DNA of 64,000 nt. It comes from Bacteroidetes bacterium UBA2364. GTDB lineage: Bacteria; Bacteroidota; Rhodothermia; Rhodothermales; UBA2364. Position numbers and translations under genes: made by a program. This document shows positions 1 to 8,095 of the stretch, piece after piece; positions within the stretch are counted from its first letter, which is position 1; each line of letters starts with the position of its first letter. The DNA is taken from positions 23,008 to 87,007 of the forward strand of contig DDTM01000021.1 in assembly GCA_002344075.1 (NCBI GenBank), read 5' to 3'. The notes under the pieces are model-generated. The model was not told the origin of the DNA. It did not search any database and saw nothing but the letters and a program-made list of their open reading frames with translations.

Positions 1-148
1 AATGTGCCGAGTGAAAGCCAGCGCTGCGTGGGCAGTGTCGCCGTTTTTCCTGATAATGTTTAGACTTCTGGTGGTTGATTTGGTAGGCGCCAATGCCGAT
101 CAGGCCAAAGCCAAGCGCCAGAATCAGGAGTCGTTTGCGCACGTCCAT
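1..148 (-). CDS. N-terminal fragment of a small membrane-anchored protein (runs off the window)
   Basis: An open frame starts at the ATG read on the minus strand at 148 and stays open to the window edge (49 codons visible). Residues 1-6 are basic (MDVRKR) and are followed by a hydrophobic stretch of about 16 residues (LLILALGFGLIGIGAY), which looks like a signal anchor or signal peptide. After that the chain is polar and basic (HQKSKHYQEKRR). A purine-rich GGAGAG stretch lies just upstream of the ATG and could serve as ribosome-binding site. The rest of the gene is outside the window, so no function can be given. Confidence 0.5.
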   Translation of the reverse strand, partial: MDVRKRLLILALGFGLIGIGAYQINHQKSKHYQEKRRHCPRSAGFHSAH

Positions 149-413
149 AACGGCTCTCCGGTTAAGAATGTGTGAAAGGAAATAGGATTAATAGGTAACG
201 AAGGAGGATGCCGTTTTGTTACATGAAATCAAAAAATAATTTCTTGCTCAGGCCTGTTTGGGTTCTAATAATGCCTTCATACGTAGAGATAAGCGTGACA
301 TATTTTCGGAATCTTATCCTGTCCGGTAGGGCAAAATTCCTATTTTATACAAAAGGTCAATGCCCGCGAAAGTCGTGCATTTTCTTGGTGTACTGAAAAA
401 CAGGAGGTAAGGC

Positions 414-1190
414 ATGATAGAAAATTTAATCACCCTTGATGTTGGAAATACGGCTATTAAAGCCGCTTTATTTAGGCCCAGCATATTTGAAGAACTTTTT
501 CGGTTGCCTACCGATCTTAAACGTGTTAAAGTAGAAGTATTTCAGAAACACGCCCCATTAAAACCAGATCTCTTGGCACATCTGGAAGTGGCCTATGTAA
601 GTGTAGTTCCTACAGTGGATACGGTCCTTCAAACGGAAATAAACAAGTGGACGGGAAAACAGGCCCTTCAGTTAACAACTGACTTACCCTCACCATTGCA
701 AATGGCGTATCATACACCCCGTACACTGGGTGCGGATCGGTTGGCAGGTGCTATCGGAGGCTGGATGCGGTATGGATCGATAGGGACTGGTCTGCTTGTG
801 ATTGATGCCGGAACAGCCGTGAATTACGAAGTGGTCTCTCCGGATGGATGTTATTTGGGAGGGGCGATTGCGCCTGGGGTGGAACTCATGTTGCGGGCAT
901 TGGCACGCGGAACGGCACAATTGCCGCAGGTGGAACCCATGTGGCCGGATCGGGCCATTGGACGATCTACCCAAGAATGCTTACAAGCCGGCGTTGTATT
1001 TATGTTGGCCGATGCTGTTTCTGGCCTGATCCGTCGGGTTGCTTGGGAATTGTCTGCCCCATTATGTGTGGTTTCGACGGGCGGTTGGGGACACTTGTTA
1101 CGGGCTGAACTGCCAGAAGTGCATCACCATCATCCTACTTTGGTACATGAAGGTATTCGTGCTTGGCTACAACACCTGAAGGTAGCCTGA
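414..1190 (+). CDS. coaX: Type III pantothenate kinase
   Basis: Phosphorylates pantothenate with ATP, the first step of coenzyme A synthesis, in the cytoplasm. The 258-residue length fits the family. Visible ASKHA-fold motifs are DVGNT at residues 9-13 (phosphate loop), GADR at 106-109, DAGT at 131-134 and GGAIAPG at 149-155, all characteristic of CoaX rather than CoaA or CoaW. A near-perfect Shine-Dalgarno (AGGAGGT, about 402-408) sits just upstream of the ATG, which is uncommon among genes here and fixes the start. In many bacteria coaX lies next to birA; no birA is visible. It converges on the HAD phosphatase gene with only about 15 bases between stops. Confidence 0.95.
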   Translation: MIENLITLDVGNTAIKAALFRPSIFEELFRLPTDLKRVKVEVFQKHAPLKPDLLAHLEVAYVSVVPTVDTVLQTEINKWTGKQALQLTTDLPSPLQMAYHTPRTLGADRLAGAIGGWMRYGSIGTGLLVIDAGTAVNYEVVSPDGCYLGGAIAPGVELMLRALARGTAQLPQVEPMWPDRAIGRSTQECLQAGVVFMLADAVSGLIRRVAWELSAPLCVVSTGGWGHLLRAELPEVHHHHPTLVHEGIRAWLQHLKVA

Positions 1191-1205
1191 TATTTTCACC
1201 ACGAG

Positions 1206-1865
1206 CTATCGGCCAAATAAGCGACGATCCACCATCGTAAAATCTTGAACAACCTGAATGACATGAGGTGCTATTATATCGGATGTTGTAACAGACGAAG
1301 TGGCCACCACCACACACCGCATACCAGCCCGTTGCGCCGCCTGAATGCCGGCTGGGGCATCTTCAAACACGACACAATGTGCAGGGTCACAATTTAATCG
1401 TTTGGAAACAGTAAGAAAAACCTCCGGATTGGGTTTACCCAAGAGAACATCATCTGCGGTAACCACAACGTCGAATGTGTCTTGCAGGTGTAAACCATTC
1501 AGCACAAAAGAGACATTAATGGGTGGAGCCGATGTAGCCAGTGCAAGACGAAGACCCCAATGACGGGCTTCTTCCAGCATTTCATAAAGTCCGGCGACGG
1601 CTGATAAGTGATCTCCATACACTGTTCGGTATAATAATTCTTTTTCCTCGCCCAATGTGGCAACATCCTCGTTACTCAGATTGGCCCCCAAATAGTACCG
1701 TAATATTTCAGGGTTTGTTTTTCCTGACGATACATGATGAAAATCTTCGGCGGTTTGGGCAACGCCATGTTTGGCCAAAATGGATAGCCATACTTCAATG
1801 TGAACTGCCATGTTGTCCACAATAGTGCCATCCATATCAAAAATAAGGGTCTCGGTCATAGGCAT
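1206..1865 (-). CDS. HAD-superfamily hydrolase, beta-phosphoglucomutase-like (subfamily IA)
   Basis: Predicted cytoplasmic phosphatase or sugar-phosphate mutase acting through an aspartyl-phosphate intermediate. Motif I is DMDGT at residues 10-14 (nucleophile D10, acid/base D12). Motif II is the Thr/Ser of ATSA near residue 110, motif III the Lys in GKPNPEVF, and motif IV the acidic FEDAPAG near residue 170. An alpha-helical cap (about residues 17-85) sits between motifs I and II, as in beta-phosphoglucomutase. The substrate cannot be read from sequence; a generic sugar-phosphate or nucleotide phosphatase is equally likely. Met-1 and Met-3 are both possible starts. Confidence 0.85.
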   Translation of the reverse strand: MPMTETLIFDMDGTIVDNMAVHIEVWLSILAKHGVAQTAEDFHHVSSGKTNPEILRYYLGANLSNEDVATLGEEKELLYRTVYGDHLSAVAGLYEMLEEARHWGLRLALATSAPPINVSFVLNGLHLQDTFDVVVTADDVLLGKPNPEVFLTVSKRLNCDPAHCVVFEDAPAGIQAAQRAGMRCVVVATSSVTTSDIIAPHVIQVVQDFTMVDRRLFGR

Positions 1866-1980
1866 TCTGATTTTCTTCGATCTAAAGGGGTGCTCTATTT
1901 GCGGTACAAACTAAGGCTTATCAAAGATAGCCGTTTTCCACACAATGTATTTTCATCTGAAGACAACTCGTGGGAAAAAC

Positions 1981-2018
1981 AAAAAGCCTTGTACACAGAA
2001 CGCATACAAAGGCTTTTT
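1981..2018 (-). terminator. Rho-independent terminator after the YceI gene
   Basis: A 10-bp perfect stem (AAAAAGCCTT at 1981-1990 with AAGGCTTTTT at 2009-2018), extended by GTA/TAC with one bulge, lies about 20 bases past the YceI stop. Read on the minus strand it is followed by a T-rich tract. It would end the leftward 4542-2037 transcript. It is nearly symmetrical, so it could also stop rightward transcription. Confidence 0.8.
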
Positions 2019-2036
2019 GGACATTCAGAGGCGGTT

Positions 2037-2579
2037 TTATAGCTGGAATACCGCCCGAAACTCAATCTTCAGTTCATCTTTAGCTTCTACCATCATGAAA
2101 GAGGGCTTCTCTACACTAAAAGCGGTGAGGCTTATCTCCGTTTTCCCTTGTACATAAATCTTATTATCCTTCGTCCAAGTTTTAGCCGTAAAACTGACGG
2201 GCTTTGTAATACCGTGAAAAGTCAGATTACCTTTGATGTTTAGGTTTTCTCCATTGGTACGAACTTCGTTGCTGGTGAAGGTAATACGAGGGAACTTAAG
2301 ACCCTCCACAACTTCGAGCATGTGAGAATCACGGCTGCCATTTCCAGAGTCGAACGAACGGACGGGAGCAGCAATGGCGGTGCTGACAAATGATTTCGTG
2401 GTGGTGTTATACCGCAATACCCCCGAAAGATCACTACTTTTCCCCACAACCACATGCATTGGATGGGTGAGGGTATATTGAATGTAGGATTCCTTTTTAA
2501 GGATGCCCAGGTTACTTTGCGCTTGTATAGCAAAGGGAAAAAAGAGCAAAAAGAAGAGGATAAAACTTTTCATGGTCAT
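2037..2579 (-). CDS. YceI-family periplasmic lipocalin-like protein
   Basis: A 180-residue exported protein. A signal peptide (MTMKSFILFFLLFFPFAIQAQ) is followed by the YceI pattern: an N-terminal beta region, a central GNGSRDSHM and FPRITFTSNEV (fields where the family has D-x-R-[DN]-x-H-[ML]), then GNLTFHGITKPVSF. The YceI fold is an extended lipocalin-like barrel that binds long isoprenoid chains such as polyprenyl quinones. It is the last gene of a leftward set with a histidine-rich membrane protein, a Rieske protein and a protein with a CxxCH motif. That setting fits a quinone-linked or lipid-linked redox role, but this is inference. Met-1 and Met-3 are both plausible starts. Confidence 0.88.
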   Translation of the reverse strand: MTMKSFILFFLLFFPFAIQAQSNLGILKKESYIQYTLTHPMHVVVGKSSDLSGVLRYNTTTKSFVSTAIAAPVRSFDSGNGSRDSHMLEVVEGLKFPRITFTSNEVRTNGENLNIKGNLTFHGITKPVSFTAKTWTKDNKIYVQGKTEISLTAFSVEKPSFMMVEAKDELKIEFRAVFQL

Positions 2580-2635
2580 GGTTTTAGTTTAAATTGCTCA
2601 TATATATGATATGGTAATCAAGAAGTTCGGATAAT

Positions 2636-3247
2636 TCAGAATTTCATAACAATCATCGCGCCCCAAAGCGCCCCGGCAGTTGTATATCCTACCACCCGAT
2701 GAAGGTCTCGGCGGCCATTTTGTAGCATTTTCTCGCCAAAAAGACCGTTTGCAATCATTCCTGTTCCGTGTACGTAGGCCAAAATGCGGTGTACTTTGAT
2801 GTTGCTCAGCTTTCTGCCTTCAACCAATAAGGGCGGTGGAGAAAGCAGGGACAACGCACCTGTTATGGTATAACTTGTGGCCATTGCCAGCTCAACGCCT
2901 TTGTGGATATTCCCACTCCATTCCCCGTCATAAGATTTTTGTCCGGCAATAGCGGTCCCCAGCATTAATGCAGAGGTAACATATCCGGCCACCTGATGGG
3001 TCTTAAGCATTTTTCGACGGAGGCGAAGTTCGCGTTGTCGGTCTTCGGTTGTTAAAGGAAAGATTCCTGTTTTGCGCATAAGCCCGTTTTCACGCCAAAG
3101 CCATCGTTTGGTGATGCTCATCTCTTCCGGAAGTAACGGTGTTGCATCTTGGCTACTGTCTAAAAGAGCAAGTAGGCTGTCTGCATCTTGCGAAACAGCA
3201 AATAAAGGAAATAAGGTACTGATGGCTACTAAAACAAATGTTTTCAT
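2636..3247 (-). CDS. Histidine-rich four-helix membrane protein, cytochrome b561-like (candidate)
   Basis: A 203-residue protein with a signal peptide (cleavage near AVSQ, residue 20), a basic soluble segment to about residue 82, then four hydrophobic helices. Histidines sit at helix starts or inside helices: H84 (HQVAGY), H115 (HKGVEL), H153 and H160 (HRILAYVHGTG), and H183 (HRVVGY). The recurring H-[RQ]-x-x-[GA]-Y pattern and four-helix layout resemble b561/ferric-reductase-type haem b proteins, but I do not recognise a named family. Its ATG overlaps the TGA of the Rieske gene (ATGA), which implies translational coupling. With the Rieske and CxxCH proteins it would supply the membrane step of an electron-transfer chain; this is inferred. 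Confidence 0.7.
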   Translation of the reverse strand: MKTFVLVAISTLFPLFAVSQDADSLLALLDSSQDATPLLPEEMSITKRWLWRENGLMRKTGIFPLTTEDRQRELRLRRKMLKTHQVAGYVTSALMLGTAIAGQKSYDGEWSGNIHKGVELAMATSYTITGALSLLSPPPLLVEGRKLSNIKVHRILAYVHGTGMIANGLFGEKMLQNGRRDLHRVVGYTTAGALWGAMIVMKF

Positions 3248-3684
3248 AAGAGCGTAACGGTGAGGGTATTGCCGCTTTTAGTAATTGCGAGTGTGGTAAG
3301 GTTTTTTTGCGCGACTCCGGTTTTTGTGCCAGTGGTGGAGAATGTCCAGCCATGATGGACGCAGCGAATTTGGCTGCCATCGAAACTGGTTACAGGGTTC
3401 CCTTCATGTGGACAAACATTGGAAAATGCCCGAAAGGTACCGCCATCATTGATGACAATTGCTTTGGCATTGTTCGACATCAGGAAGCCTTTGTCGGCAT
3501 TCAATGCGGTCACAATCGTCAGATCTATGCTCATGGTTTTTCCGCTGATGGTAATTCCATCTGTGGGTTCTTCTGTGGTATCGCAGCCAGCTACATTGAT
3601 GCCATAGGCCGCAAGTCCAAAAGCGGCCAGTACGCTACAAGAGTCCTTTAAAAAGGCACGTCGGGTTTTGGAGGTTTCGTTCAT
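3244..3684 (-). CDS. Rieske [2Fe-2S] protein, Tat-exported, probably lipidated
   Basis: A 146-residue exported Rieske protein. The N-terminus carries a twin-arginine motif (TRRAFLK, residues 7-13) and a hydrophobic stretch ending in VAGC, so C34 could be a lipid-attachment cysteine. Cluster ligands are clear: C91-P-H93 and C108-x-x-H111, the latter within CVHHGWTF, giving the usual Rieske spacing. The short single-domain form resembles small soluble Rieske proteins and arsenite-oxidase small subunits rather than the bc1 subunit, and no cytochrome b or oxidase large subunit lies nearby. It sits between the c-haem-motif T9SS gene (30 bases upstream) and the histidine-rich membrane protein (overlapping ATGA). 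Confidence 0.9.
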   Translation of the reverse strand: MNETSKTRRAFLKDSCSVLAAFGLAAYGINVAGCDTTEEPTDGITISGKTMSIDLTIVTALNADKGFLMSNNAKAIVINDGGTFRAFSNVCPHEGNPVTSFDGSQIRCVHHGWTFSTTGTKTGVAQKNLTTLAITKSGNTLTVTLL

Positions 3685-3714
3685 GTTTTGATTTATAGGT
3701 TTAAATGAAAAGAA

Positions 3715-4542
3715 TTAGTGTTTTACAAATGGCTTAAGGGTGGTATGTTGGTTGTCTTCAGCCCGAATCAGATAATAGCCACGTGGCCAGTTTTGGGTAT
3801 TGATTTCAATCAATTGGGTTTGTGCCGAAGCAAATACTTGTCGTCCGTTAAGGTCGAATACCCGCAGTACCACAGGGCGGGCACTTAAAATCTGCACATT
3901 TCCGGCACCTGGATTGGGGAAGACCTGAAGCGAAAATACGTCTCTTGGGGTCTCTCTCTCCGTTGATGTCAAGGATTTTTCCCTTAACATTAGGGTCGCT
4001 TTTGCCGTCATATCCCCATTGGTTCCTCCATTACCATTCACTGCAAGGACGTTGCCGTAGAATGTAACTGTTCCGGTTCCTGCTTGTGGCGCCTGCCATT
4101 TTGCAAAATATGTTTTTACGCTATTCGCAAGTCTTTGCGTTTGTTCCACATACGTTCGGTTGTTTAGCGCAATAATTCGGGCTGCATTCATCGGCAAAGA
4201 AAACTGCCCGACACTTTCTAAATTGTCGTTTCTAATTGCGGTCATTTGGAAACCAAAGCCAGCGGGATTTATGGTCGTGCTTGCAGACATTTTCACGTCA
4301 TAAGCCGTTCCTGGTGTGTACTCGGTAACAAGATTGGAAGTCCCGCTTTCATAAAGTCCAATAACCGCCTGTACGCCATAGTTCGTACCTTGAGCATGGC
4401 AGTTGTTACAAGAATATTCGGTACTTCCTCCAGGTAAGGGTGCACTGGTTGTTTGGGCACCTTCTTTGGCAGGCCCATTTGGGTAAGCCGCAATCAGTAC
4501 GAATACTGGCAAGATCCAAAATAACATCCACTTTTTCATCAT
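3715..4542 (-). CDS. T9SS-sorted extracellular protein with a CxxCH motif and Reeler-like (choice-of-anchor V) domain
   Basis: The start is placed at MMKKW because a clear signal peptide begins there (hydrophobic to about residue 20); the frame is open 13 codons further upstream. C45-N-N-C48-H49 matches the c-type haem attachment motif. Next comes a beta-rich domain of about 130 residues (TPGTAYDVKM, GFGFQMTAI, NRTYVEQT, YFAKWQAP) of the Reeler/choice-of-anchor V type found with CxxCH motifs in Bacteroidota. The last roughly 80 residues (VFPNPGAGNVQI, VFDLNGRQV, RGYYLIRAED) are a T9SS type A sorting domain, so the protein should end on the cell surface or outside. It is the first gene of the leftward redox set. 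Haem binding is predicted from the motif only. Confidence 0.82.
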   Translation of the reverse strand: MMKKWMLFWILPVFVLIAAYPNGPAKEGAQTTSAPLPGGSTEYSCNNCHAQGTNYGVQAVIGLYESGTSNLVTEYTPGTAYDVKMSASTTINPAGFGFQMTAIRNDNLESVGQFSLPMNAARIIALNNRTYVEQTQRLANSVKTYFAKWQAPQAGTGTVTFYGNVLAVNGNGGTNGDMTAKATLMLREKSLTSTERETPRDVFSLQVFPNPGAGNVQILSARPVVLRVFDLNGRQVFASAQTQLIEINTQNWPRGYYLIRAEDNQHTTLKPFVKH

Positions 4543-4759
4543 TGATAGGCGTGTTTGAGTGTGAAGAAAACATAGGTCCATGTAGGACGTTTGTTGATTA
4601 GAGAAAAATTAGATACGCATTGAGGCCAAAGCCGTTCCATAGTTTTATCGTTTCGATTTTGGCATACGGATAGACGATGAAGGCATTATATTATCTGGAA
4701 ATTGAAAAGGGTTCTTGTTTTGGGCACCCAACTTTATCGCCAAGCACACCTGTACCAAA

Positions 4760-5620
4760 ATGAAGTTAATGACCATTTTGTTCTTAGGCCTTTCGACCAT
4801 TTTTTGTCGTGCCCAAATTGCTCCACAGGCTTTAAAAAGCAAACCCGAATCAGAAAAGAAGGAAACATTGGAGGAGGATCTGACGGATCCAGCGCGAGGC
4901 GATAGTCCTAAAATACAGGGAAAAGACCAGAAGCCGGGTCGAAAAGCCGTATTGGCCACCTTGCCAGATGCTAAAAATTATTTTGGTGGCGAAACAGGGG
5001 CCGCTGTGGATAATGTTTCTTTTTCACTTTCCAAAAATGGCGCCACGCTTTTTGCCGAATTCCTGAGCGATTATCTATTTTTGGGCAAGACCTTAGGATA
5101 TGGCCGGATCGGGTTTGGGGCATTGGTGAATACCGGACAAGACTCTACCAAAACCACTATGGCCCAATTTCTGAGTGGGGGCGGAAATGGTATGATGTAC
5201 CTCTATGTACCGATTGCTACCAAGAGCGCCTTCCACGAACACTACGAAATGGCCCGTGTTTCTTTCGTCTTTCTGCCACGAGTTGGGCTTGATATTCCGG
5301 CCCTTAACGCTGCCATTGCAAATCCGGGCTATAATGCAGATATCGGTTTCGAGGCGCAAGGATTATTGCTTTCTGTCTCCAAAACCTTTCAGTTCTTTGC
5401 CCAAGCTCGGTTTTCAGGGGTTTTGGGATCGGATGATTTTTACCGGCATTTAGGGTTGACAAGCAAGCAATTTCACCCGTTTGCTTCTGGTCGTTGGACG
5501 TTTGGTGTGGATCTGAATAGCCTGATTCGGATATCTGTGACCAACGCATTTTTAGAACCCACAAGAAGTCAGAAAAGCCCTGTTATTTTGTCCGTACAAC
5601 TCATTAACCGACGTCGCTAA
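4760..5620 (+). CDS. Predicted outer-membrane beta-barrel protein of unknown function
   Basis: The start is placed at MKLMTILF, where a signal peptide begins (to about residue 19, FCRAQ); the frame is open 15 codons upstream. A polar, charged linker rich in K, E and D follows (about residues 25-70). The remaining 210 residues alternate hydrophobic and polar positions with many glycine and aromatic residues (VSFSLSKNGATLFAEFLSDYLF, YGRIGFGALV, FQFFAQARFSGVLG), which fits transmembrane beta strands. The C-terminus ends in a strand-like VILSVQLINRRR. I do not recognise the family. It converges on the 5693-6382 gene across a hairpin. Confidence 0.65.
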   Translation: MKLMTILFLGLSTIFCRAQIAPQALKSKPESEKKETLEEDLTDPARGDSPKIQGKDQKPGRKAVLATLPDAKNYFGGETGAAVDNVSFSLSKNGATLFAEFLSDYLFLGKTLGYGRIGFGALVNTGQDSTKTTMAQFLSGGGNGMMYLYVPIATKSAFHEHYEMARVSFVFLPRVGLDIPALNAAIANPGYNADIGFEAQGLLLSVSKTFQFFAQARFSGVLGSDDFYRHLGLTSKQFHPFASGRWTFGVDLNSLIRISVTNAFLEPTRSQKSPVILSVQLINRRR

Positions 5621-5634
5621 CGGCCAAAGTTGAG

Positions 5635-5663
5635 ATCCATTCCTCCTTGGATGAGGAATGGAT
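5635..5663. terminator. Hairpin between convergent genes
   Basis: An 11-bp perfect stem (ATCCATTCCTC at 5635-5645, GAGGAATGGAT at 5653-5663) with a 7-base loop lies in the short space between two convergent genes. It lacks a long T tract on either side, so its terminator strength is uncertain. Confidence 0.5.
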
Positions 5664-5692
5664 TCCACGTCTTAGTAAGTTCTTCTTGATAC

Positions 5693-6382
5693 TCATATGG
5701 GTTTGTACCTAAACGATCCGAAGTCTTGACTTGGCCAAAAATACCCACGCGGTCGTTTCCTAGTTTTTAAGGTAAAAGCTGGCTCGATGTGGATAAATGA
5801 ACCCCCTTTTTCTACTGGAGTACAATAACTGTTCAAGACGGGGTCGCAGTTTTGTTGAGCATCTCCTGCCGTAATTTGGACCACTTCAAGACTCAAAGTA
5901 GTCCTTGCGATTAGATCAGACAAAAGACCATAATTTTTCCATCTCACCCAATACATTGGAGGAGTAAACGTATGGGTTAAACTGGGCTGGACAAACAGCC
6001 GACGCAAAGGAATCTGTTTATGGTAAATCCTCCTCGTATCACCATCAATTTCAGCCAGGCTAAAAGTTTTTAAATTTCCGAGACCACCACCACCCCAAAC
6101 CGCCATCCGAACGGAGGGAGACAAAGGGATGTTATAAGCGCCAACCGCAGTTTCCAACCGCTTGCTAACCCCAAACTCAGTGTCAAGTACCCAAAACTCA
6201 ACTGTTCCTTTGTTGTAATGCGCATGTAGATTGACCGCAAGGTCGTTGGTTATGGCGCTGCTTATTTGAAGATTTTGTGTGTCCACCATGATATCCCAAT
6301 CACCTGCTTTTTCTAAGTGTGGGACCACGGCTGTTCCGGGTATATAGGTATTTACACAGCCACTCACGAAAAAGGACAGCAT
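5693..6382 (-). CDS. Putative outer-membrane-associated lipoprotein (start codon doubtful)
   Basis: From the first ATG the product is 229 residues and begins MLSFFVSGC. The lipobox (VSGC) is there, but the n-region and most of the h-region of a lipoprotein signal are missing. The frame stays open 19 codons upstream (stop at 6440-6442). Translation from ATA at 6422-6424 would give a textbook lipoprotein signal (x-K-I-I-S-S-H-P-I-A-P-A-L-F then MLSFFVSGC). The body is beta-rich (LAVNLHAHYNKGTVEFWVLDTEF, VAVGAYN-like strands, aromatic C-terminus), so it may be a small barrel or a surface lipoprotein. No family recognised. The true gene probably extends to about 6424. Confidence 0.6.
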   Translation of the reverse strand: MLSFFVSGCVNTYIPGTAVVPHLEKAGDWDIMVDTQNLQISSAITNDLAVNLHAHYNKGTVEFWVLDTEFGVSKRLETAVGAYNIPLSPSVRMAVWGGGGLGNLKTFSLAEIDGDTRRIYHKQIPLRRLFVQPSLTHTFTPPMYWVRWKNYGLLSDLIARTTLSLEVVQITAGDAQQNCDPVLNSYCTPVEKGGSFIHIEPAFTLKTRKRPRGYFWPSQDFGSFRYKPI

Positions 6383-6539
6383 AAATAAGGCAGGTGCTAT
6401 AGGATGAGATGAGATGATTTTTATGGCAAAAATGGTTGGTTATGATGGGATAATCAATATAATACTTTTTTGTTCCTTGCTAAAGTAGTAAAGTTAATGT
6501 ATGTTAAAGCCTGACTCCCTTCACCTAAATCATAAGCTT

Positions 6540-8018
6540 ATGAACCGGAGACGTTTCCTTAAACAAAGTGCATGGGCTATTCCAGCACTTGCCATTCCAG
6601 AGTGGATATTATCCGATCCTTATCGACCACTTCCGATGAACACCTTGCCCTTTACACCTGTTCGGATTCGAGGAGCAGTGCAAAGTAATGGCAAAGGCAT
6701 TCCCCATGTAGCTGTAACGGATGGCATATCGGTAGTTACCACCGATGCAAAGGGGACCTTCACCTTGATTTCCACTTCTAATCAGCCTTTCGTATATGTC
6801 AGTATTCCGGCGGGGTATAAAATCCCCCAGAATGCAACGGGAACTGCACGGTTTTATCAGCCCATCCGGTCGGATAATAAAGGTGAGATGACGGCCCTGT
6901 TTACACTACAACCAGAAGATGTTTCGCAAGAAAGTCATCGCTTTTTGGCACTGGGCGATGTTCAGACCCAAAATAAATACGAAACGGCACGTTTTCTGAA
7001 CGAGACCATACCAGACATTCAACAAACGCTTAATACCGGAATGGCTGCCTTTGGTGTTTCGGTGGGTGACATCATGTTTGACGATCTATCGCTTTATCCT
7101 GATTATGAAGCAGGCGTTCAAAAAACAGGGATTCCGTTTTTTCAGGTGATGGGTAACCACGATTTGGATTTTGATGGATTCACGGACGAGTCCTCTACCC
7201 GTACATTTACCCGTCATTTTGGCCCCACATATTATTCATTTAATCGTGGCGCCGTGCATTATGTGGTTTTGGAAGATGTGATGTGGGTGAAAAGTGGTTA
7301 TTTGGGATACATTCACCAAGAGCAATTAACTTGGTTGGAACAAGACTTGGCTTTGGTGGACAAGGGGCGTCCGGTTGTTGTGTTCTGGCATATTCCGGCT
7401 CTTTCCACACAATATGCCCGCGACGGCGAATCTCGGCCTAATATCGCCAACTGTGTTACCAACCGAGAAGCCATTTACCGCTTGCTTAAGCCCTACCAAA
7501 CACACGTCATTTCTGGGCATACCCACGAACACGAACATGTGTATGAAGGAGGCGTGCATGAACATATTTTAGCGACGGTGTGTGGTGCATGGTGGAGCGG
7601 CGATATTTGTTCGGATGGCGCTCCCAATGGCTATGCAGTCTTTGAGGCCAATGGCGAGTCTTTATCGTGGCGATACAAAGCGACAGGGCAAGCAGATGAC
7701 TATCAGTTACGGCTGTACAAAGCGGGGAGTGAGCCTCAGGCCCCAGATGAGTTGGTCGCCAATGTCTGGGATTGGAATCCGAATTGGCAGGTAGCTTGGT
7801 ATGAAGACGGGATCCGAAAGGGCTTGATGTCGCGTCGCCTCGGATACGATCCCTTGGCGGTTGAGCAAATGTTAGGCAACCAAAAACCGTCTCGGCGGAC
7901 GTGGGCAGAACCCAATCGGACGCACCATTTGTTTTATGCACCTGCTCCAGCAAAAGGGAGCAATGTTATCGTTGAGGCCATTGATCCGTTTGGGCGAACA
8001 TATCGCTCAACCCTTTGA
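6540..8018 (+). CDS. Tat-exported calcineurin-like metallophosphoesterase (MetallophosN / Metallophos / MetallophosC)
   Basis: Predicted periplasmic or surface phosphodiesterase or phosphatase with a two-metal centre. The start is set at MNRRRFLKQSAWAIPAL, a twin-arginine signal; the frame is open 13 codons earlier. Residues about 35-125 form a beta-sandwich (MetallophosN). The catalytic domain shows GDVQ (D140, Q142), GDIMFDD (D177), GNHD (N206, H207), FWHIP (H284) and GHTH (H327, H329). A C-terminal beta domain starts near residue 355. The GD-x-Q form of motif 1, instead of D-x-H, is usual for this exported subgroup. Substrate unknown. It is monocistronic and ends at a long hairpin. Confidence 0.9.
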   Translation: MNRRRFLKQSAWAIPALAIPEWILSDPYRPLPMNTLPFTPVRIRGAVQSNGKGIPHVAVTDGISVVTTDAKGTFTLISTSNQPFVYVSIPAGYKIPQNATGTARFYQPIRSDNKGEMTALFTLQPEDVSQESHRFLALGDVQTQNKYETARFLNETIPDIQQTLNTGMAAFGVSVGDIMFDDLSLYPDYEAGVQKTGIPFFQVMGNHDLDFDGFTDESSTRTFTRHFGPTYYSFNRGAVHYVVLEDVMWVKSGYLGYIHQEQLTWLEQDLALVDKGRPVVVFWHIPALSTQYARDGESRPNIANCVTNREAIYRLLKPYQTHVISGHTHEHEHVYEGGVHEHILATVCGAWWSGDICSDGAPNGYAVFEANGESLSWRYKATGQADDYQLRLYKAGSEPQAPDELVANVWDWNPNWQVAWYEDGIRKGLMSRRLGYDPLAVEQMLGNQKPSRRTWAEPNRTHHLFYAPAPAKGSNVIVEAIDPFGRTYRSTL

Positions 8019-8038
8019 TGTTGGATAAGGCCCACAGA

Positions 8039-8076
8039 ACAAAATGCCTTTGGTCTGTAAACCGAAGGCGTTTTGT
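8039..8076. terminator. Bidirectional terminator hairpin between convergent genes
   Basis: A 16-base arm at 8039-8054 pairs with 8061-8076 (two positions wobble or mismatched) around a 6-base loop (CTGTAA). It lies between the metallophosphoesterase gene and the convergent secreted-protein gene, with A-rich and T-rich edges (CAAAA / TTTTG). Confidence 0.75.
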
Positions 8077-8095
8077 GCAAGCCTTATAAATTGGG

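Noticed and set aside
208..396. 62-residue open frame upstream of coaX
   Set aside because: No recognised domain, composition unlike neighbours, no ribosome-binding site; likely chance.
3307..3651. 114-residue frame opposite the Rieske gene
   Set aside because: The minus frame has clear Rieske ligands and Tat signal; this is a shadow.
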